Shown: positions 1 through 7,922, counted from the first letter of the stretch. The stretch: 64,000 nt of DNA from Undibacterium_A arcticum (GCF_042660705.1 NZ_JBHSUQ010000003.1), one strand, 5' to 3'. Notes: generated by a model not told the origin, from the letters alone. Made by a program: numbers and translations.

Positions 1-246
1 GGCTATTCTCTTGCAAGCGCAGTGTACTTTTTGGAGCGCATGATCCTTCCGATCCCGGGCCCGCTGCTGATTACGACGGACCCGTTTGAAGAGAATGGCG
101 AAATTCGGCACAACCATATGACCAAGGACGAAGATGGGCATGTCGTTTTCTTCGTAACAACCATGCGCCCTAGTGAGACTGTGCGGGTTATCTCACTTCG
201 TAGAGCTAGCAAGAATGAGGAAATGATTTATCTTGCGCATACTTGA
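1..246 (+). CDS. BrnT-like toxin, 5' end cut by window edge
   Basis: The reading frame is open from base 1 to the stop at 244-246. The visible protein ends in VRVISLRRASKNEEMIY, which matches the C-terminal signature of BrnT (DUF497) ribonuclease toxins (R-V/I-I-S-x-R-x-A-x-x-x-E-x-x-x-Y). The middle part, with FEENGE and a G-H-V-V-F-F-V strand, also fits the family. BrnT toxins are normally followed by a brnA antitoxin gene, but the next 100 bases hold no such gene, so this copy looks orphaned. The true start lies upstream of the window. A RelE-fold toxin of another subfamily is the main alternative. Confidence 0.6.
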   Translation, partial: GYSLASAVYFLERMILPIPGPLLITTDPFEENGEIRHNHMTKDEDGHVVFFVTTMRPSETVRVISLRRASKNEEMIYLAHT

Positions 247-348
247 GCGTAACAGTGCGTTGCCGCCCAACTTGTCGGTCACCAGAACCTGCGCCATAAA
301 GACAGGCATTGGCCGGTTACATCTAGCCCAAATCTAGCGGAGGAATAC

Positions 349-1017
349 ATGTCAGTCTTCAGATTTATAACATCAAAACAAGGCCGTACCCATGTCGTTA
401 CCATTACACTTCTTATTTTTCTTGCGCTCATAGGCTGCAGCAAAACTTCTGATCCTCCATCCTCAATTGCGCTTCGTCCGGAGCCTTCCTGGCAGAAATC
501 CACTCGACTTGAAACGGCTGCTGAGGAACGCAATGTTCTATTTATTCGAAGATTTTCAGAGGATTGGACGTTCGAAAAACCGTACACGACGGTCAAGGCA
601 GGTGATTTCGAGTACGTTGCAGGCGGCAAAATCAATTTTCGTGGGATGGTGATAATGACGTTTCGCGGCGAAAACATAGAGATCACACGAGGCGTTATAT
701 GCGACGGTCTGTCACACGACAAAAAGAAGGTTCGTTTTGGCTATCTCGACCTTGAAGAAATTCGAGCGTTCGAAGCAGGCATGGATAGAATGGCTTCGGG
801 AAATGAGAAGCTTCTTGAATCGAATGGAGAAGCATTTTTCACAACCAAAAGCGGTGTTACCGTGAACGGCGACGGAAAAACATTTAATTTCCGATTATTG
901 GGAATTAAGGACACCGAGGAGGAACTGAACGTCGCTGGTCTAAATAAGTCTGACTTGGCAGAAATCAAGATGAAGCTGGAACTGGCGCGCAAATGGGCAG
1001 AGAATCAAGGGCAATGA
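349..1017 (+). CDS. Putative lipoprotein of unknown function
   Basis: A 222-residue protein starts at an ATG preceded by GGAGG with good spacing. The N-terminus has a basic stretch, a hydrophobic core (TLLIFLALIGC) and a lipobox with Cys at about residue 31, so it is predicted to be an exported, lipid-anchored envelope protein. The mature part is charged and soluble-looking with a Lys/Glu-rich helix at the end. I recognise no family. It stands alone: the genes on both sides are mobile-element debris. Confidence 0.75.
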   Translation: MSVFRFITSKQGRTHVVTITLLIFLALIGCSKTSDPPSSIALRPEPSWQKSTRLETAAEERNVLFIRRFSEDWTFEKPYTTVKAGDFEYVAGGKINFRGMVIMTFRGENIEITRGVICDGLSHDKKKVRFGYLDLEEIRAFEAGMDRMASGNEKLLESNGEAFFTTKSGVTVNGDGKTFNFRLLGIKDTEEELNVAGLNKSDLAEIKMKLELARKWAENQGQ

Positions 1018-1382
1018 TATTACATGTTCGAACTCAAAAACGGCAACTCGCGTCGTTCAACTGGACCGCTGGATAGCTAGCACGTTGAAGGTCAGCTTTG
1101 CGGAAAACGTATGTCGCCTTTGGGTCGAATTCGGCCTGTCGCGAATGACGCAGTTCGGCCACGTGCGGTCATTCAAGCCGGTCAAAACCTGGTGACTCAA
1201 ACGACTCTGATAACTGATAGAAAAGCAGACCTTCGGCGTCCAAGATGCTTAGACAACAGTTCGGCCAATCCGGACCTTCGCGACCAAGTGCTAACCATCA
1301 ACTGGCAACGTCCGCTTTCGGAAACGGAACGCGTACTCCCGACACATTGGGTTGAGTAGACGCTCTTTTAAATACACTCAGG
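1018..1382. other. Intergenic stretch, no gene seen
   Basis: About 365 bases hold only an ORF-like run at 1111-1359 without a ribosome binding site or recognisable protein. It separates the lipoprotein gene from a block of markedly more GC-rich debris that begins near 1390. Confidence 0.5.
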
Positions 1383-1682
1383 TCACCTCTGATCCTCGGA
1401 ACGGCCGGCGCCGAGCGCCTCGAGCAGCGGCCGGAGGGCATCGAGTTCCGAGCCGAAACCGCTCCAATCTCCCGCCTTCAATCGCTCGATGGCGCGGTCG
1501 TAATGGGCGAGTGCCTCGCGGGCGCGCGCGTCCGCCGTGCCGCGGGGCGGCGATGCCACCGGGACGGTCTCCTTGAAGAGCGCCGCCAAGGCTTCGCCCA
1601 AGGTCTCCTCCATCACCACACGGTCACCATAGGTGGCGATCACCCGCTTCAACTCGGGCAACTGACCGGACGCCGCGCGCAC
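1383..1682 (-). pseudogene. C-terminal fragment of a UPF0182 (COG1615) membrane protein
   Basis: The minus strand encodes about 100 residues beginning PELKRVIATYGDRVVMEETL and continuing into L-G-E-A-L-A-A-L-F and a final helix with L-K-A-G-D-W. This is the typical C-terminal tail of UPF0182 proteins, which are normally around 900 residues. The fragment starts exactly where the ATPase fragment on the opposite strand begins (about 1682), so the gene was cut by a transposition or rearrangement. It is richer in GC than its neighbours and looks like chromosomal material. It cannot be functional. Confidence 0.65.
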
Positions 1683-2053
1683 ATTGGCTGCTCGGCGTCA
1701 GCACCGGCAACAAGACCGAACCGGGGACGATCCTCGCGCCAGAGGCGATCGACATGCTGGCCACCAAGCTACGCACGCCGCTACAGGTCCAGCTGCGCCT
1801 GACATTGGCCCTCGAAGCGGGCTACCAGACGGGCGAAAAGCCGGTCACGGCGGAATTGGTGGAGACGGTGCTGTCACGCCAGCTCGACGACCTGGAGCCG
1901 ACGCTGGCGCGCCACGGCTACCGGCTCAAGGACATGACCGAGCAGTTTGACGCCAAGGCGGCGGAGATCCGCGCGATGTTCAGCAACCAGCTCGAACCGA
2001 AGCGCACGGCGGAGATCCGCGAGCGCATGCTGGCGGCAGGCTTACCGATATGA
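1682..2053 (+). pseudogene. C-terminal fragment of an ExeA/TniB-like transposition AAA+ ATPase
   Basis: The frame is open from the junction at 1682 to a TGA at 2051. It encodes the end of an AAA+ ATPase of the type that accompanies DDE transposases in Tn7/Mu-like elements (TniB/ExeA-like). Visible pieces are APEAIDMLATKLRTPLQVQL, a helical lid segment and a tail ending M-L-A-A-G-L-P-I. The Walker A and B motifs would lie upstream and are missing. Repeats that look like a transposon end follow at once (2058-2172), so this is the right-hand remnant of such an element. Confidence 0.6.
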
Positions 2054-2057
2054 GTCG

Positions 2058-2172
2058 TCATTTGCAGTTAGCGTGAGCCGGCGCCCATGGAATGCAAGCC
2101 GGCGCCGTCGATTGCAAGCTCATTTGCAGATAACGTGAGCATGACCGCGCCGTCAGTTGCAGTTAATTCGAG
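2058..2172 (+). repeat. Transposon-end array of about 20-bp direct repeats
   Basis: Three related units lie just after the ATPase fragment: 2058-2077 (TCATTTGCAGTTAGCGTGAG), 2120-2139 (TCATTTGCAGATAACGTGAG) and 2153-2172 (TCAGTTGCAGTTAATTCGAG). They share TCAxTTGCAGxTAA/GxxxGAG. Unevenly spaced repeats of about 20 bp at one end are typical of transposase-binding sites in Tn7/Mu/Tn5053-like elements. Weaker copies of TTGCA/ATGCAAG lie between them. Confidence 0.6.
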
Positions 2173-2213
2173 CTGAAATCGGCGTCAAATGCACGACCGT
2201 TTTCAAATGCGAG

Positions 2214-2381
2214 CCGTTACACTATAGAAGGTTTCCTGGCATGGGGCGGCCTGGCCGAGTGATCGGTACTCGCGAGCTGGTCATACACCCCAACTACATC
2301 ATTCCGTATCGGATGAGTGGGGACGTGGTTGAGGTCTTGCGCGTTCAGCATGTGGCACGGCGCTGGCCCCGGCGATTCTAA
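2214..2381 (+). pseudogene. ParE/RelE-type toxin, C-terminal fragment
   Basis: The frame encodes R-R-F-P-G-M-G-R-P-G-R-V followed by GTRELVIHPNYIIPYRM and a strand ending in H-V-A-R-R-W-P. This is the well-conserved second half of ParE/RelE-family type II toxins (G-T-R-E-L-V-x-x-P-Y/N-x-I-x-Y-R-V). The N-terminal third is missing and the sequence upstream is the transposon-end array, so the transposon appears to have landed in the toxin gene. No antitoxin gene is visible. Confidence 0.55.
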
Positions 2382-2495
2382 GGACGGGCTCCCGCTTTTC
2401 CGAGGACTGGCCACGTACCTTGCCCGAAGCCATGGTTTCAGGGTATCCTTTCTTCAACTAACTCTGAATAGAACCAAATCCGGCAAAGCATATTC

Positions 2496-3155
2496 ATGGC
2501 AAAAGCACCATTTATTGAGGATCACCGATTGAAGCACATGCTCAAGATCGCTGCGGTGAGTGGCGAATTCCCGGTGCGTAACGTGGCCATGCTGACCACG
2601 ATTTACGGCACAGGCATGATGCTGACAGAAATCGCTCGACTGCCGCTCAAAGCGTATCTACGGCCAGATGGCGCGGTCGTAGACGAATCCGCAGTAACCC
2701 CAGACGTCGCCTACAACGGCACTGAGCGCCCCCTGTACTGGTCGAATGCCAAGGTTACTGCTGCTATCGACAAGTACCTTGAATACCGCGTAGAACACCG
2801 TCACCGCGTCACCACGCGCAAGGCAGCGTACCGGGGGCTGGACCCGGAAGCGCCGATCTTCCTAACCGATGAAGGCGAACCGTACAAATTGACCGAGCGC
2901 CGTACCGGCACTGGGGCAGTCAGCTATTCGTGCGACTCCCTCAGCCAACTGTTCCGCAAGCTCCACCTGCAGGCCGGCATCGAGGGGGCAAGCGCGATGT
3001 CGGGCCGTCGCACGTTCGCTGTACGTTTAGCGCGCAATCAGATCGACTTGAAGCACATCAAGGTGCTGCTGGGTATGAAGACGCTGCGGGCCACCAAAAA
3101 CTTGATTGACGCCGATCCTGTCCGCCTGGGCGCGATTGCAGCGGGGGTATTCTAA
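2496..3155 (+). CDS. Degenerate tyrosine-recombinase-like protein
   Basis: A 219-residue protein has the layout of a tyrosine recombinase catalytic domain. A TIYGTGMMLTEIARLPL segment corresponds to the first arginine box, and SGRRTFAVRLARNQIDLKHI followed by LLGM corresponds to the second box. Most catalytic positions are changed: the box I Arg is Met, the HxxR His is absent, the LLGH His is Met, and there is no catalytic Tyr in the terminal T-K-N-L-I-D segment. Strand-transfer activity is therefore unlikely, while DNA binding could remain. Its TAA overlaps the ATG of the KorA-like gene, so the two are translationally coupled and probably work together in regulation or maintenance. Confidence 0.65.
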   Translation: MAKAPFIEDHRLKHMLKIAAVSGEFPVRNVAMLTTIYGTGMMLTEIARLPLKAYLRPDGAVVDESAVTPDVAYNGTERPLYWSNAKVTAAIDKYLEYRVEHRHRVTTRKAAYRGLDPEAPIFLTDEGEPYKLTERRTGTGAVSYSCDSLSQLFRKLHLQAGIEGASAMSGRRTFAVRLARNQIDLKHIKVLLGMKTLRATKNLIDADPVRLGAIAAGVF

Positions 3156-3373
3156 TGAAGCCTGCGCAGTTCGACGCAATAGCGAAACTCATCAGCTCGC
3201 GGGAGCCGACAAAGAGCGCGGCCCGGCGCGTGCTGGTGGACGGGAGTGCGCCAGTGGATGCGGCGCGTGAATTCGATATTTCGCGACAGTCGGTCGGCAA
3301 CACCGTTGCCCGGTTCAAGGCAGCGGAAGATACGATTTTAACGGCCTATAAACCAATTGAAAAAAGCGCTTGA
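3155..3373 (+). CDS. TrfB/KorA-family DNA-binding repressor
   Basis: A 72-residue protein resembles the TrfB/KorA family of plasmid global repressors: MKPAQFDAI, then A-A-R-R-V-L-V-D-G and a helix-turn-helix with AAREFDISRQSVGNTVARFK. IncP KorA binds a palindrome with GTTT/AAAC arms. A perfect 20-bp palindrome centred on GTTTAAAC lies directly after this gene, inside the promoter of the following gene array (3370-3397), and is its probable operator. The start codon overlaps the stop of the upstream recombinase-like gene. Confidence 0.75.
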   Translation: MKPAQFDAIAKLISSREPTKSAARRVLVDGSAPVDAAREFDISRQSVGNTVARFKAAEDTILTAYKPIEKSA

Positions 3374-3397
3374 CGTACACGTTTAAACGTGTACACT
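3370..3397 (+). promoter_or_regulatory. Strong promoter with embedded KorA-like operator
   Basis: A TTGACG -35 box (3370-3375) and TACACT -10 box (3392-3397) are separated by 16 bp. The perfect palindrome GTACACGTTTAAACGTGTAC (3375-3394) fills the spacer and touches both boxes, so bound repressor should exclude RNA polymerase. The core resembles the IncP KorA operator (GTTTAGCTAAAC). It should drive the array of small genes from 3466 to about 11.3 kb. Confidence 0.75.
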
Positions 3398-3465
3398 GTG
3401 AAACGTAGAAACGCACCAGGTGCGTGCCAATTTAAGCCAGATATTCAGCATAACGAAGGAAACTC

Positions 3466-3717
3466 ATGGCCATTATTAGGGCGGCAGTAGGCGAGAATTT
3501 GAAGGAGTTCGATGACGCATCCAGCTTGGAAGATGTTTGGGCATTCATCAACTCGCAAATGGCAACATCCAATACTGAGAGGGCCGTCGTTTTGATGGAT
3601 GACGGTGGCGACACAATGGGGCAAATTTGGGACAGTTCGCTGTACTACGCTCATTGGGAAACACCGGTCAAGATGCGCGCCTACTTTAACTTGATCGGCT
3701 TCGACCAAAGTAACTAG
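3466..3717 (+). CDS. Hypothetical protein, first gene of the small-gene array
   Basis: An 83-residue soluble acidic protein with no recognised domain, starting at an ATG behind GAAGGAAACTC. It lies about 70 bp after the repressed promoter at 3370-3397, so it is the first gene of the transcript. It contains V-V-L-M-D-D-G-G-D and several aromatic residues near the C-terminus. Confidence 0.6.
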   Translation: MAIIRAAVGENLKEFDDASSLEDVWAFINSQMATSNTERAVVLMDDGGDTMGQIWDSSLYYAHWETPVKMRAYFNLIGFDQSN

Positions 3718-3733
3718 GGAAAAAGGGGGAACT

Positions 3734-4000
3734 ATGGTGTTTGTTTTGCTTCCGTTGATTGCTGTTGCGATTGTCTATGTCTTCCTGAATCGAGGTAGAA
3801 AAGCTGTTCGGGCGTTCTTTTATATCCTCGGTAGAAACGCAGGTGAAAGTGTTTTCGATGCGAATCGCGGTGCAATGCGTATAGGCTTCCACCGGGCATC
3901 GCAACATAATCTCGCAATGATCGATTGCGCAAATAAACACTTCGGCGGCAGTCAGCTTCGGCTCATTGGTGCAGCGCGCCAAGATGGCTTCACTCAATAG
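3734..4000 (+). CDS. Hypothetical protein with N-terminal membrane segment
   Basis: An 88-residue protein with a hydrophobic N-terminal segment (V-F-V-L-L-P-L-I-A-V-A-I-V-Y-V) followed by a basic stretch, so it is probably anchored with the C-terminus in the cytoplasm. No family recognised. The ribosome binding site is the G-rich AAAAAGGGGGAAC. Confidence 0.55.
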   Translation: MVFVLLPLIAVAIVYVFLNRGRKAVRAFFYILGRNAGESVFDANRGAMRIGFHRASQHNLAMIDCANKHFGGSQLRLIGAARQDGFTQ

Positions 4001-4008
4001 GAAAACCC

Positions 4009-4242
4009 ATGACTTGGTTTGAAAAATGGTGGGGGAGCGAAAAGGATGAGCCAATATCCTTCTGGGACGTCGACACTTCTATCCCTCCACACTGGTCCGC
4101 TAAGCCTTTCCGATCACTTGCAAAAGTAATCCGTACAGACAAGAAACTACCGTGGTTTCAACGTCCAGTTGGCGTCGTTTCTCTTGCAATTGTCGAAAGC
4201 GTGATCGCCGCCGGTATCGCTAAACGACTGGGCTGGATTTGA
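4009..4242 (+). CDS. Hypothetical protein, tryptophan-rich
   Basis: A 77-residue protein with six Trp residues, mostly near the N-terminus (M-T-W-F-E-K-W-W), and a mildly hydrophobic helix at the end (VVSLAIVESVIAAGIAKRL). Its AGGAAAACCC ribosome binding site follows the previous stop immediately. No family recognised. Confidence 0.55.
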   Translation: MTWFEKWWGSEKDEPISFWDVDTSIPPHWSAKPFRSLAKVIRTDKKLPWFQRPVGVVSLAIVESVIAAGIAKRLGWI

Positions 4243-4256
4243 TTGAGGAAAAATCA

Positions 4257-4499
4257 ATGAATATGACCTACACCGACGTTACCGACGCAACCGAAAACAT
4301 GATTCGAGAGCTGTTCGCTACCGATGTGCCAATGCCGCCTGCGGAGATTCAAGTGCGCAGCACGCTAGCGCAATCCGCTCTGGACGCTTGGCTCACACAT
4401 GCAAAGCCGCTTGCGTCCGGCGATACCCACAAAGGGGAGCATGACCGTCTCGCGGAGCTGGTCCGCGAACTGCCGCTAACTGCGCGAGTTCTGGCATAG
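4257..4499 (+). CDS. Hypothetical protein
   Basis: An 80-residue acidic, mostly helical protein with no recognised domain. I prefer the ATG at 4257 because GAGGAAAAATCA lies directly before it; a TTG 18 bases upstream overlaps the previous gene and has no such site. Confidence 0.55.
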   Translation: MNMTYTDVTDATENMIRELFATDVPMPPAEIQVRSTLAQSALDAWLTHAKPLASGDTHKGEHDRLAELVRELPLTARVLA

Positions 4500-4507
4500 G
4501 AAAAAAC

Positions 4508-4819
4508 ATGGCATCCATTCATTTGGTTGAACGTCTCAACAACGTTCGTAAGGTTTCAGCCAATCCACCAATTTGGGAAAGTGGCTATTGGGTGATCTCG
4601 GAAGAAACGGCTGATCGCTTGACCGGGGCGGACCTCTACTTACATTCAGGTCAGCTAGTAGCTTCTCATTTTGGTGGGAAAATCTTAGGTTATCGCATCC
4701 ATCGAGACGGCACTGAGATTGATGGACGCGTAGTCTTCCGTATCGCGCCCAGCATTACACACAAAGGCGTCTTGACCGGCCGCGAAGGTTGGGGAAACGA
4801 GAAGAAGCTCGTCTGGTAG
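4508..4819 (+). CDS. Hypothetical protein
   Basis: A 103-residue soluble protein of probable mixed alpha/beta fold (ESGYWVISEETADRLTGADL, then G-K-I-L-G-Y-R-I). It has a TAGGAAAAAAC linker in front, in which the previous stop codon forms part of the ribosome binding site. No family recognised. Confidence 0.55.
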   Translation: MASIHLVERLNNVRKVSANPPIWESGYWVISEETADRLTGADLYLHSGQLVASHFGGKILGYRIHRDGTEIDGRVVFRIAPSITHKGVLTGREGWGNEKKLVW

Positions 4820-4840
4820 CGGGATCATAGGAAAATCGCA

Positions 4841-5031
4841 GTGCCAGTTACTGATCCAATCATCGTCGCCTTTGTATCCGGTTACTTGCGCTGCTAAGCG
4901 GCTGCGCGGGAGCTGCACTCACGCGCCGCACCGAATATGATAAATGGCTGAGGCAAGAACGAAGTACCGTCTTTGCCGAGTTCTGGAGACAGCTATACAA
5001 GGCGAAAGTTGACGCCACCAACGCAATTTAA
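4841..5031 (+). pseudogene. Small lipoprotein gene split by a frameshift
   Basis: A GTG at 4841 follows the array's usual TAGGAAAATCG linker and opens a hydrophobic frame (VTDPIIVAFVSG) that stops at 4895. The next frame at once encodes L-L-A-L-L-S-G-C-A-G, a clear lipobox, then a charged tail ending K-V-D-A-T-N-A-I before TAA at 5029. Together they make a normal lipoprotein of about 62 residues, with a one-base indel near 4885. Small plasmid lipoproteins of this size often act in entry exclusion (TrbK-like), but nothing in the sequence proves that here. Confidence 0.5.
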
Positions 5032-5047
5032 GAAGCAAAGGAAAAAC

Positions 5048-5434
5048 ATGCCAATCTTTCCAATGGTACTCGGCGTTACAGCGGCCGGAATTCTAGTCTT
5101 CGGGTACGCCCGTGGTGGGTTCTGGCTTGGGGCGCTTGCGGTTTTCTTGATATGGTGGGCCGACAATGATCGCAAGCGCTTGTCAGGTCGAATGCGCGAA
5201 GAGGAACTCATTGCGGCAAACGCTCCAGAACTGGTTGGCAAAGATTTCGTGGAAGCGGGCGCATATATTCTGCAGGCAATCGATACTTTTAAGTCAAGCA
5301 CTCCGGCCGCAGCGCAGCAGCGATTTACCGAGGCACTTGCACAAGAACAGGCGGAGTGGGCAGGCCGTGGAACTCCCATGCCACTGTGGGCTACTCTTGC
5401 GTTGCTGCGCAAAACTGAAAGTGATCTGAAATAG
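5048..5434 (+). CDS. Membrane protein of unknown function
   Basis: A 128-residue protein with two hydrophobic segments near the N-terminus (roughly residues 4-20 and 25-40, the second ending F-L-I-W-W-A-D-N-D), then a cytoplasmic helical tail. The start at 5048 follows AAAGGAAAAAC; a longer frame from 4973 has no such site and would overlap the lipoprotein remnant. Confidence 0.6.
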   Translation: MPIFPMVLGVTAAGILVFGYARGGFWLGALAVFLIWWADNDRKRLSGRMREEELIAANAPELVGKDFVEAGAYILQAIDTFKSSTPAAAQQRFTEALAQEQAEWAGRGTPMPLWATLALLRKTESDLK

Positions 5435-5446
5435 GACGGAAACTGA

Positions 5447-5986
5447 ATGATTACCATCAATACGAACAAGAGCGTCGTGCGGCTTGACGGGTGGGATGAC
5501 CTGATTGGACGCGCAGGGTTTTCAACTAATCTAGATCCAGCAGAACACGACCTCGATGCGATCATCGGTCGCTATAACATTGGTGAACGCGTTCGCTGCG
5601 GCCTCTCTAACTGCCATACTTTGCATGCGAAAGGTTATCTTGTCTCCACCAAGAGCGGGCGAGAAACCAACATCGGAAAGGACTGTGGCAAAGCCTATTT
5701 TGGCGTCGACTTTGAGAACCTCGCAAAGCAGTTTGAGCGTATGAGCACCGAACAGGACAACCGCGAGCTTTTGTCAAATTTCAGTTTCAATGTGGAAGAA
5801 TTGGACACTAAAATCCGCACCCTCCGGCACGGGCAACGCGGTGCGGACTGGGTGAATAAGCACAGTCGGTGTCTAATTGATCCGAACTCCCGAGTTCCTG
5901 TGGAAGTCGTTCGTGCGGTTACAAAGTTGGTAAAGGCAAACGCGAACGAGTTTCTATCCAGCGTGAGGCGACTGATCGAGAGGTAG
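5447..5986 (+). CDS. Cys/His-rich putative zinc-binding protein
   Basis: A 179-residue protein with a compact cluster V-R-C-G-L-S-N-C-H-T-L-H-A-K-G-Y-L-V followed by NIGKDCGKAYFG. Three Cys and two His in about 40 residues suggest a zinc-binding fold. The remaining part is helical and basic, consistent with nucleic-acid or protein binding. Its TAG is followed four bases later by the next start, suggesting that the two genes act together. No named family can be assigned by eye. Confidence 0.6.
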   Translation: MITINTNKSVVRLDGWDDLIGRAGFSTNLDPAEHDLDAIIGRYNIGERVRCGLSNCHTLHAKGYLVSTKSGRETNIGKDCGKAYFGVDFENLAKQFERMSTEQDNRELLSNFSFNVEELDTKIRTLRHGQRGADWVNKHSRCLIDPNSRVPVEVVRAVTKLVKANANEFLSSVRRLIER

Positions 5987-5991
5987 AAACC

Positions 5992-6360
5992 ATGGAAGCG
6001 GCTCAGGGAAAAAAACTGAATCGCCCGCAGTTCGTTGACGAAGCTGTCGCCGTAATTTATGGGTTGGACGTTCTGAACCCGGAATACGACCTGCGAAAAC
6101 TTCTAGTTATCAATGTGGAAGAGCCGCTGAAAGCGTTCCGCACATTGACCATTGATGAGTTGACTTTCGAGCAGCTTGCGTATTGGAAAAAGTGGGCAGT
6201 ATCTGTCGAAGGCTCCCTAGAGTCGGCAGCGTTGGCAACCGCCGCCGGTCAGCGCCTTTTGACACGCGAAAACCTATCTCCGCTTTTGCGATTGCCTTCG
6301 TTGGAGAAGGGTGAGGATCGCGCCCTGTTTCAGGCCTACCTCGACACCATCACTATTTAG
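5992..6360 (+). CDS. Hypothetical protein, coupled to the Cys/His protein
   Basis: A 122-residue, mainly helical soluble protein beginning five bases after the previous stop. No known motif. The tight coupling to the zinc-binding candidate upstream suggests a shared function. Confidence 0.55.
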   Translation: MEAAQGKKLNRPQFVDEAVAVIYGLDVLNPEYDLRKLLVINVEEPLKAFRTLTIDELTFEQLAYWKKWAVSVEGSLESAALATAAGQRLLTRENLSPLLRLPSLEKGEDRALFQAYLDTITI

Positions 6361-6453
6361 AGGAAAATCCCCAGCAGCACCCTATGCCAGCCACGAGCTA
6401 GCGTAGCCATTGAGAGGGGCGGCATGGTGCCGACTTGATAAGGACAGAAAAGT

Positions 6454-6882
6454 ATGATCGACCACAAGATTCAGTTTTTCAGCTTTGACGAGGCGGTCCA
6501 GGCTGCACGTAGCGACCCTGGCACCGAACTCGTCGGCATAAAATTCGATGAGCCTTTCAGCTATTTGGGTGTGTACATCATCCAAATCTATGCCGATGAA
6601 CCGGATAACGTAAACGTCTCCTACGAAGGCGGTGCCCTGTTCGACCCACTGGGAGAGGAAGACTTCTTTGACTTGGAGGATGCGCCTGCTGAGGCGAAGA
6701 AGCTGTTCTACGCTCGGAGAACTGATTTAGGACGCGGGCACGCCAATGTCATGGGACTGACAAGCGAATTTGTGCTTCAAGAAGTGCTGCCGGGACTCAG
6801 CGAAGATGCAAAGTACCGGGACCAAGCCCATTTCATGCAAGTAGCCGGGGCGGAGTTTCGCGCCTACTGGCGGCATGCGTAA
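6454..6882 (+). CDS. Hypothetical acidic protein
   Basis: A 142-residue, strongly acidic protein (for example GEEDFFDLEDAPAEAKKLFY) behind AAGGACAGAAAAGT. No family recognised. About 90 bases separate it from the preceding gene, the first real gap in the array. Confidence 0.55.
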   Translation: MIDHKIQFFSFDEAVQAARSDPGTELVGIKFDEPFSYLGVYIIQIYADEPDNVNVSYEGGALFDPLGEEDFFDLEDAPAEAKKLFYARRTDLGRGHANVMGLTSEFVLQEVLPGLSEDAKYRDQAHFMQVAGAEFRAYWRHA

Positions 6883-7014
6883 CGCATAGGAAAGTTGTGA
6901 GCGCCATTATCAGCCAATGCGGAACGTATCGCTAGCGTCGCACTTGTTACGCATCGTTGATGCACGCGCGTCAAAATCAGGGGTGCGCCCCTAGAAGTCG
7001 AATCAAAGAAAGCC
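6883..7014. other. Array gap with a possible cassette remnant
   Basis: The stretch begins with the array's typical linker (CATAGGAAAGTT) and a GTG that opens only 12 codons (6898-6936). This looks like the start of a lost gene. Nothing else is visible. Confidence 0.3.
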
Positions 7015-7143
7015 ATGGATATTCAAATTCCCCTGATTGGAATCCTGATACTGATCTGCATCGGGCTTTGGGCACGAGTCGCTAGCTTGCGTGATCAGGT
7101 GTTCCTGTGGCGAAAGCGCTGGATTATTGAGCGTTTGGCGTAG
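7015..7143 (+). CDS. Small single-pass membrane protein
   Basis: A 42-residue reading frame: hydrophobic N-terminal half (IQIPLIGILILICIGLWA) and basic C-terminal half (F-L-W-R-K-R-W-I-I-E-R). This is the usual layout of a small inner-membrane protein. Function unknown. It directly precedes the next gene. Confidence 0.45.
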   Translation: MDIQIPLIGILILICIGLWARVASLRDQVFLWRKRWIIERLA

Positions 7144-7145
7144 GA

Positions 7146-7572
7146 GTGGAAGGAAACAAAGGCGATTACTTCGTGACGTTCCAGTACACAAATGGAGTGA
7201 AGTGTCTCATCTTTGACAAGAGTGCTGACCGCTTGGCCGGCCATGGTAGCCCAGTGCGGCAGTGGAATAACTTTATGGGCCGAGACCCCTTTTCGGTAGA
7301 CTGTGACTTACCGGAGGAGAAGGGGGTTGGGCTTCCAGAGAATCCTGAGAGAAGCAAAAGAGCATGGATCGCGGCTGGTCCCGGTCTCTGCCGGCTTCCT
7401 CCCGAGTTGCATGAGAAAGCAGCAATTCGGCAAGATTGAAATCTTCAAGGAAACCGACCTTGAGCATGAAAAACAATTATCTCTTGAGGCGCAACGGGAG
7501 AAATCAGTTCGACGATCGAGAGGACAGACTGCTGCCTTCAAATATGGAAAGGCCAGCACCAACCGATCGTGA
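7146..7572 (+). CDS. Hypothetical protein, apparently frameshifted
   Basis: The first frame (7146-7439) starts GDYFVTFQYTNGVKCLIFDK. From about 7320 the protein-like sequence moves to another frame, with AKEHGSRLVPVSAGFLPSC and then FGKIEIFKETDLEHEKQ, ending at TGA 7570. I read this as one gene of about 140 residues with an indel between 7300 and 7330. No family recognised. Confidence 0.4.
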
Positions 7573-7912
7573 CCGCGCCATGTGGGTCATGCACCGTGAA
7601 TTTAATGAAGCAGTGGTGCGCGAACATGGGGCGGCCTGGTTAAGTTCGTTTGCTGGCATGTCGAAAAAGGACGTGTGGTCGAAGTTATGTCCGCGCGGTA
7701 CGCCGGCTCTCTCAACGTTCAGGTCCATGGCGCGGGAATATGCGTCGTTTGATGAATTTATGTTCTTCTGGATGGTTAGCAACAAAAGGCAGTCGCTTGC
7801 GCTGCTTGGAGTGCCGACGGTGGATATCAACGAAATAATGGAGCGATTCACAGAATGCGGCCGATATTACGTTGCGTATGGCCAGGGGAAGCGTATTTTT
7901 GGTACTTCTTAG
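7544..7912 (+). CDS. Hypothetical protein
   Basis: A helical protein of about 122 residues; the same frame is open from 7436. The start is uncertain: ATG codons at 7466, 7544 and 7580 are all possible and none has a strong ribosome binding site. The body (WLSSFAGMSKKDVWSKLCPR and onward) is well-formed protein sequence without a known family. Confidence 0.5.
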   Translation: MERPAPTDRDRAMWVMHREFNEAVVREHGAAWLSSFAGMSKKDVWSKLCPRGTPALSTFRSMAREYASFDEFMFFWMVSNKRQSLALLGVPTVDINEIMERFTECGRYYVAYGQGKRIFGTS

Positions 7913-7922
7913 GAAAACAACG

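Noticed and set aside
1111..1359. An 82-codon plus-strand frame
   Set aside because: No ribosome binding site, irregular composition and no protein-like pattern; it is probably non-coding.
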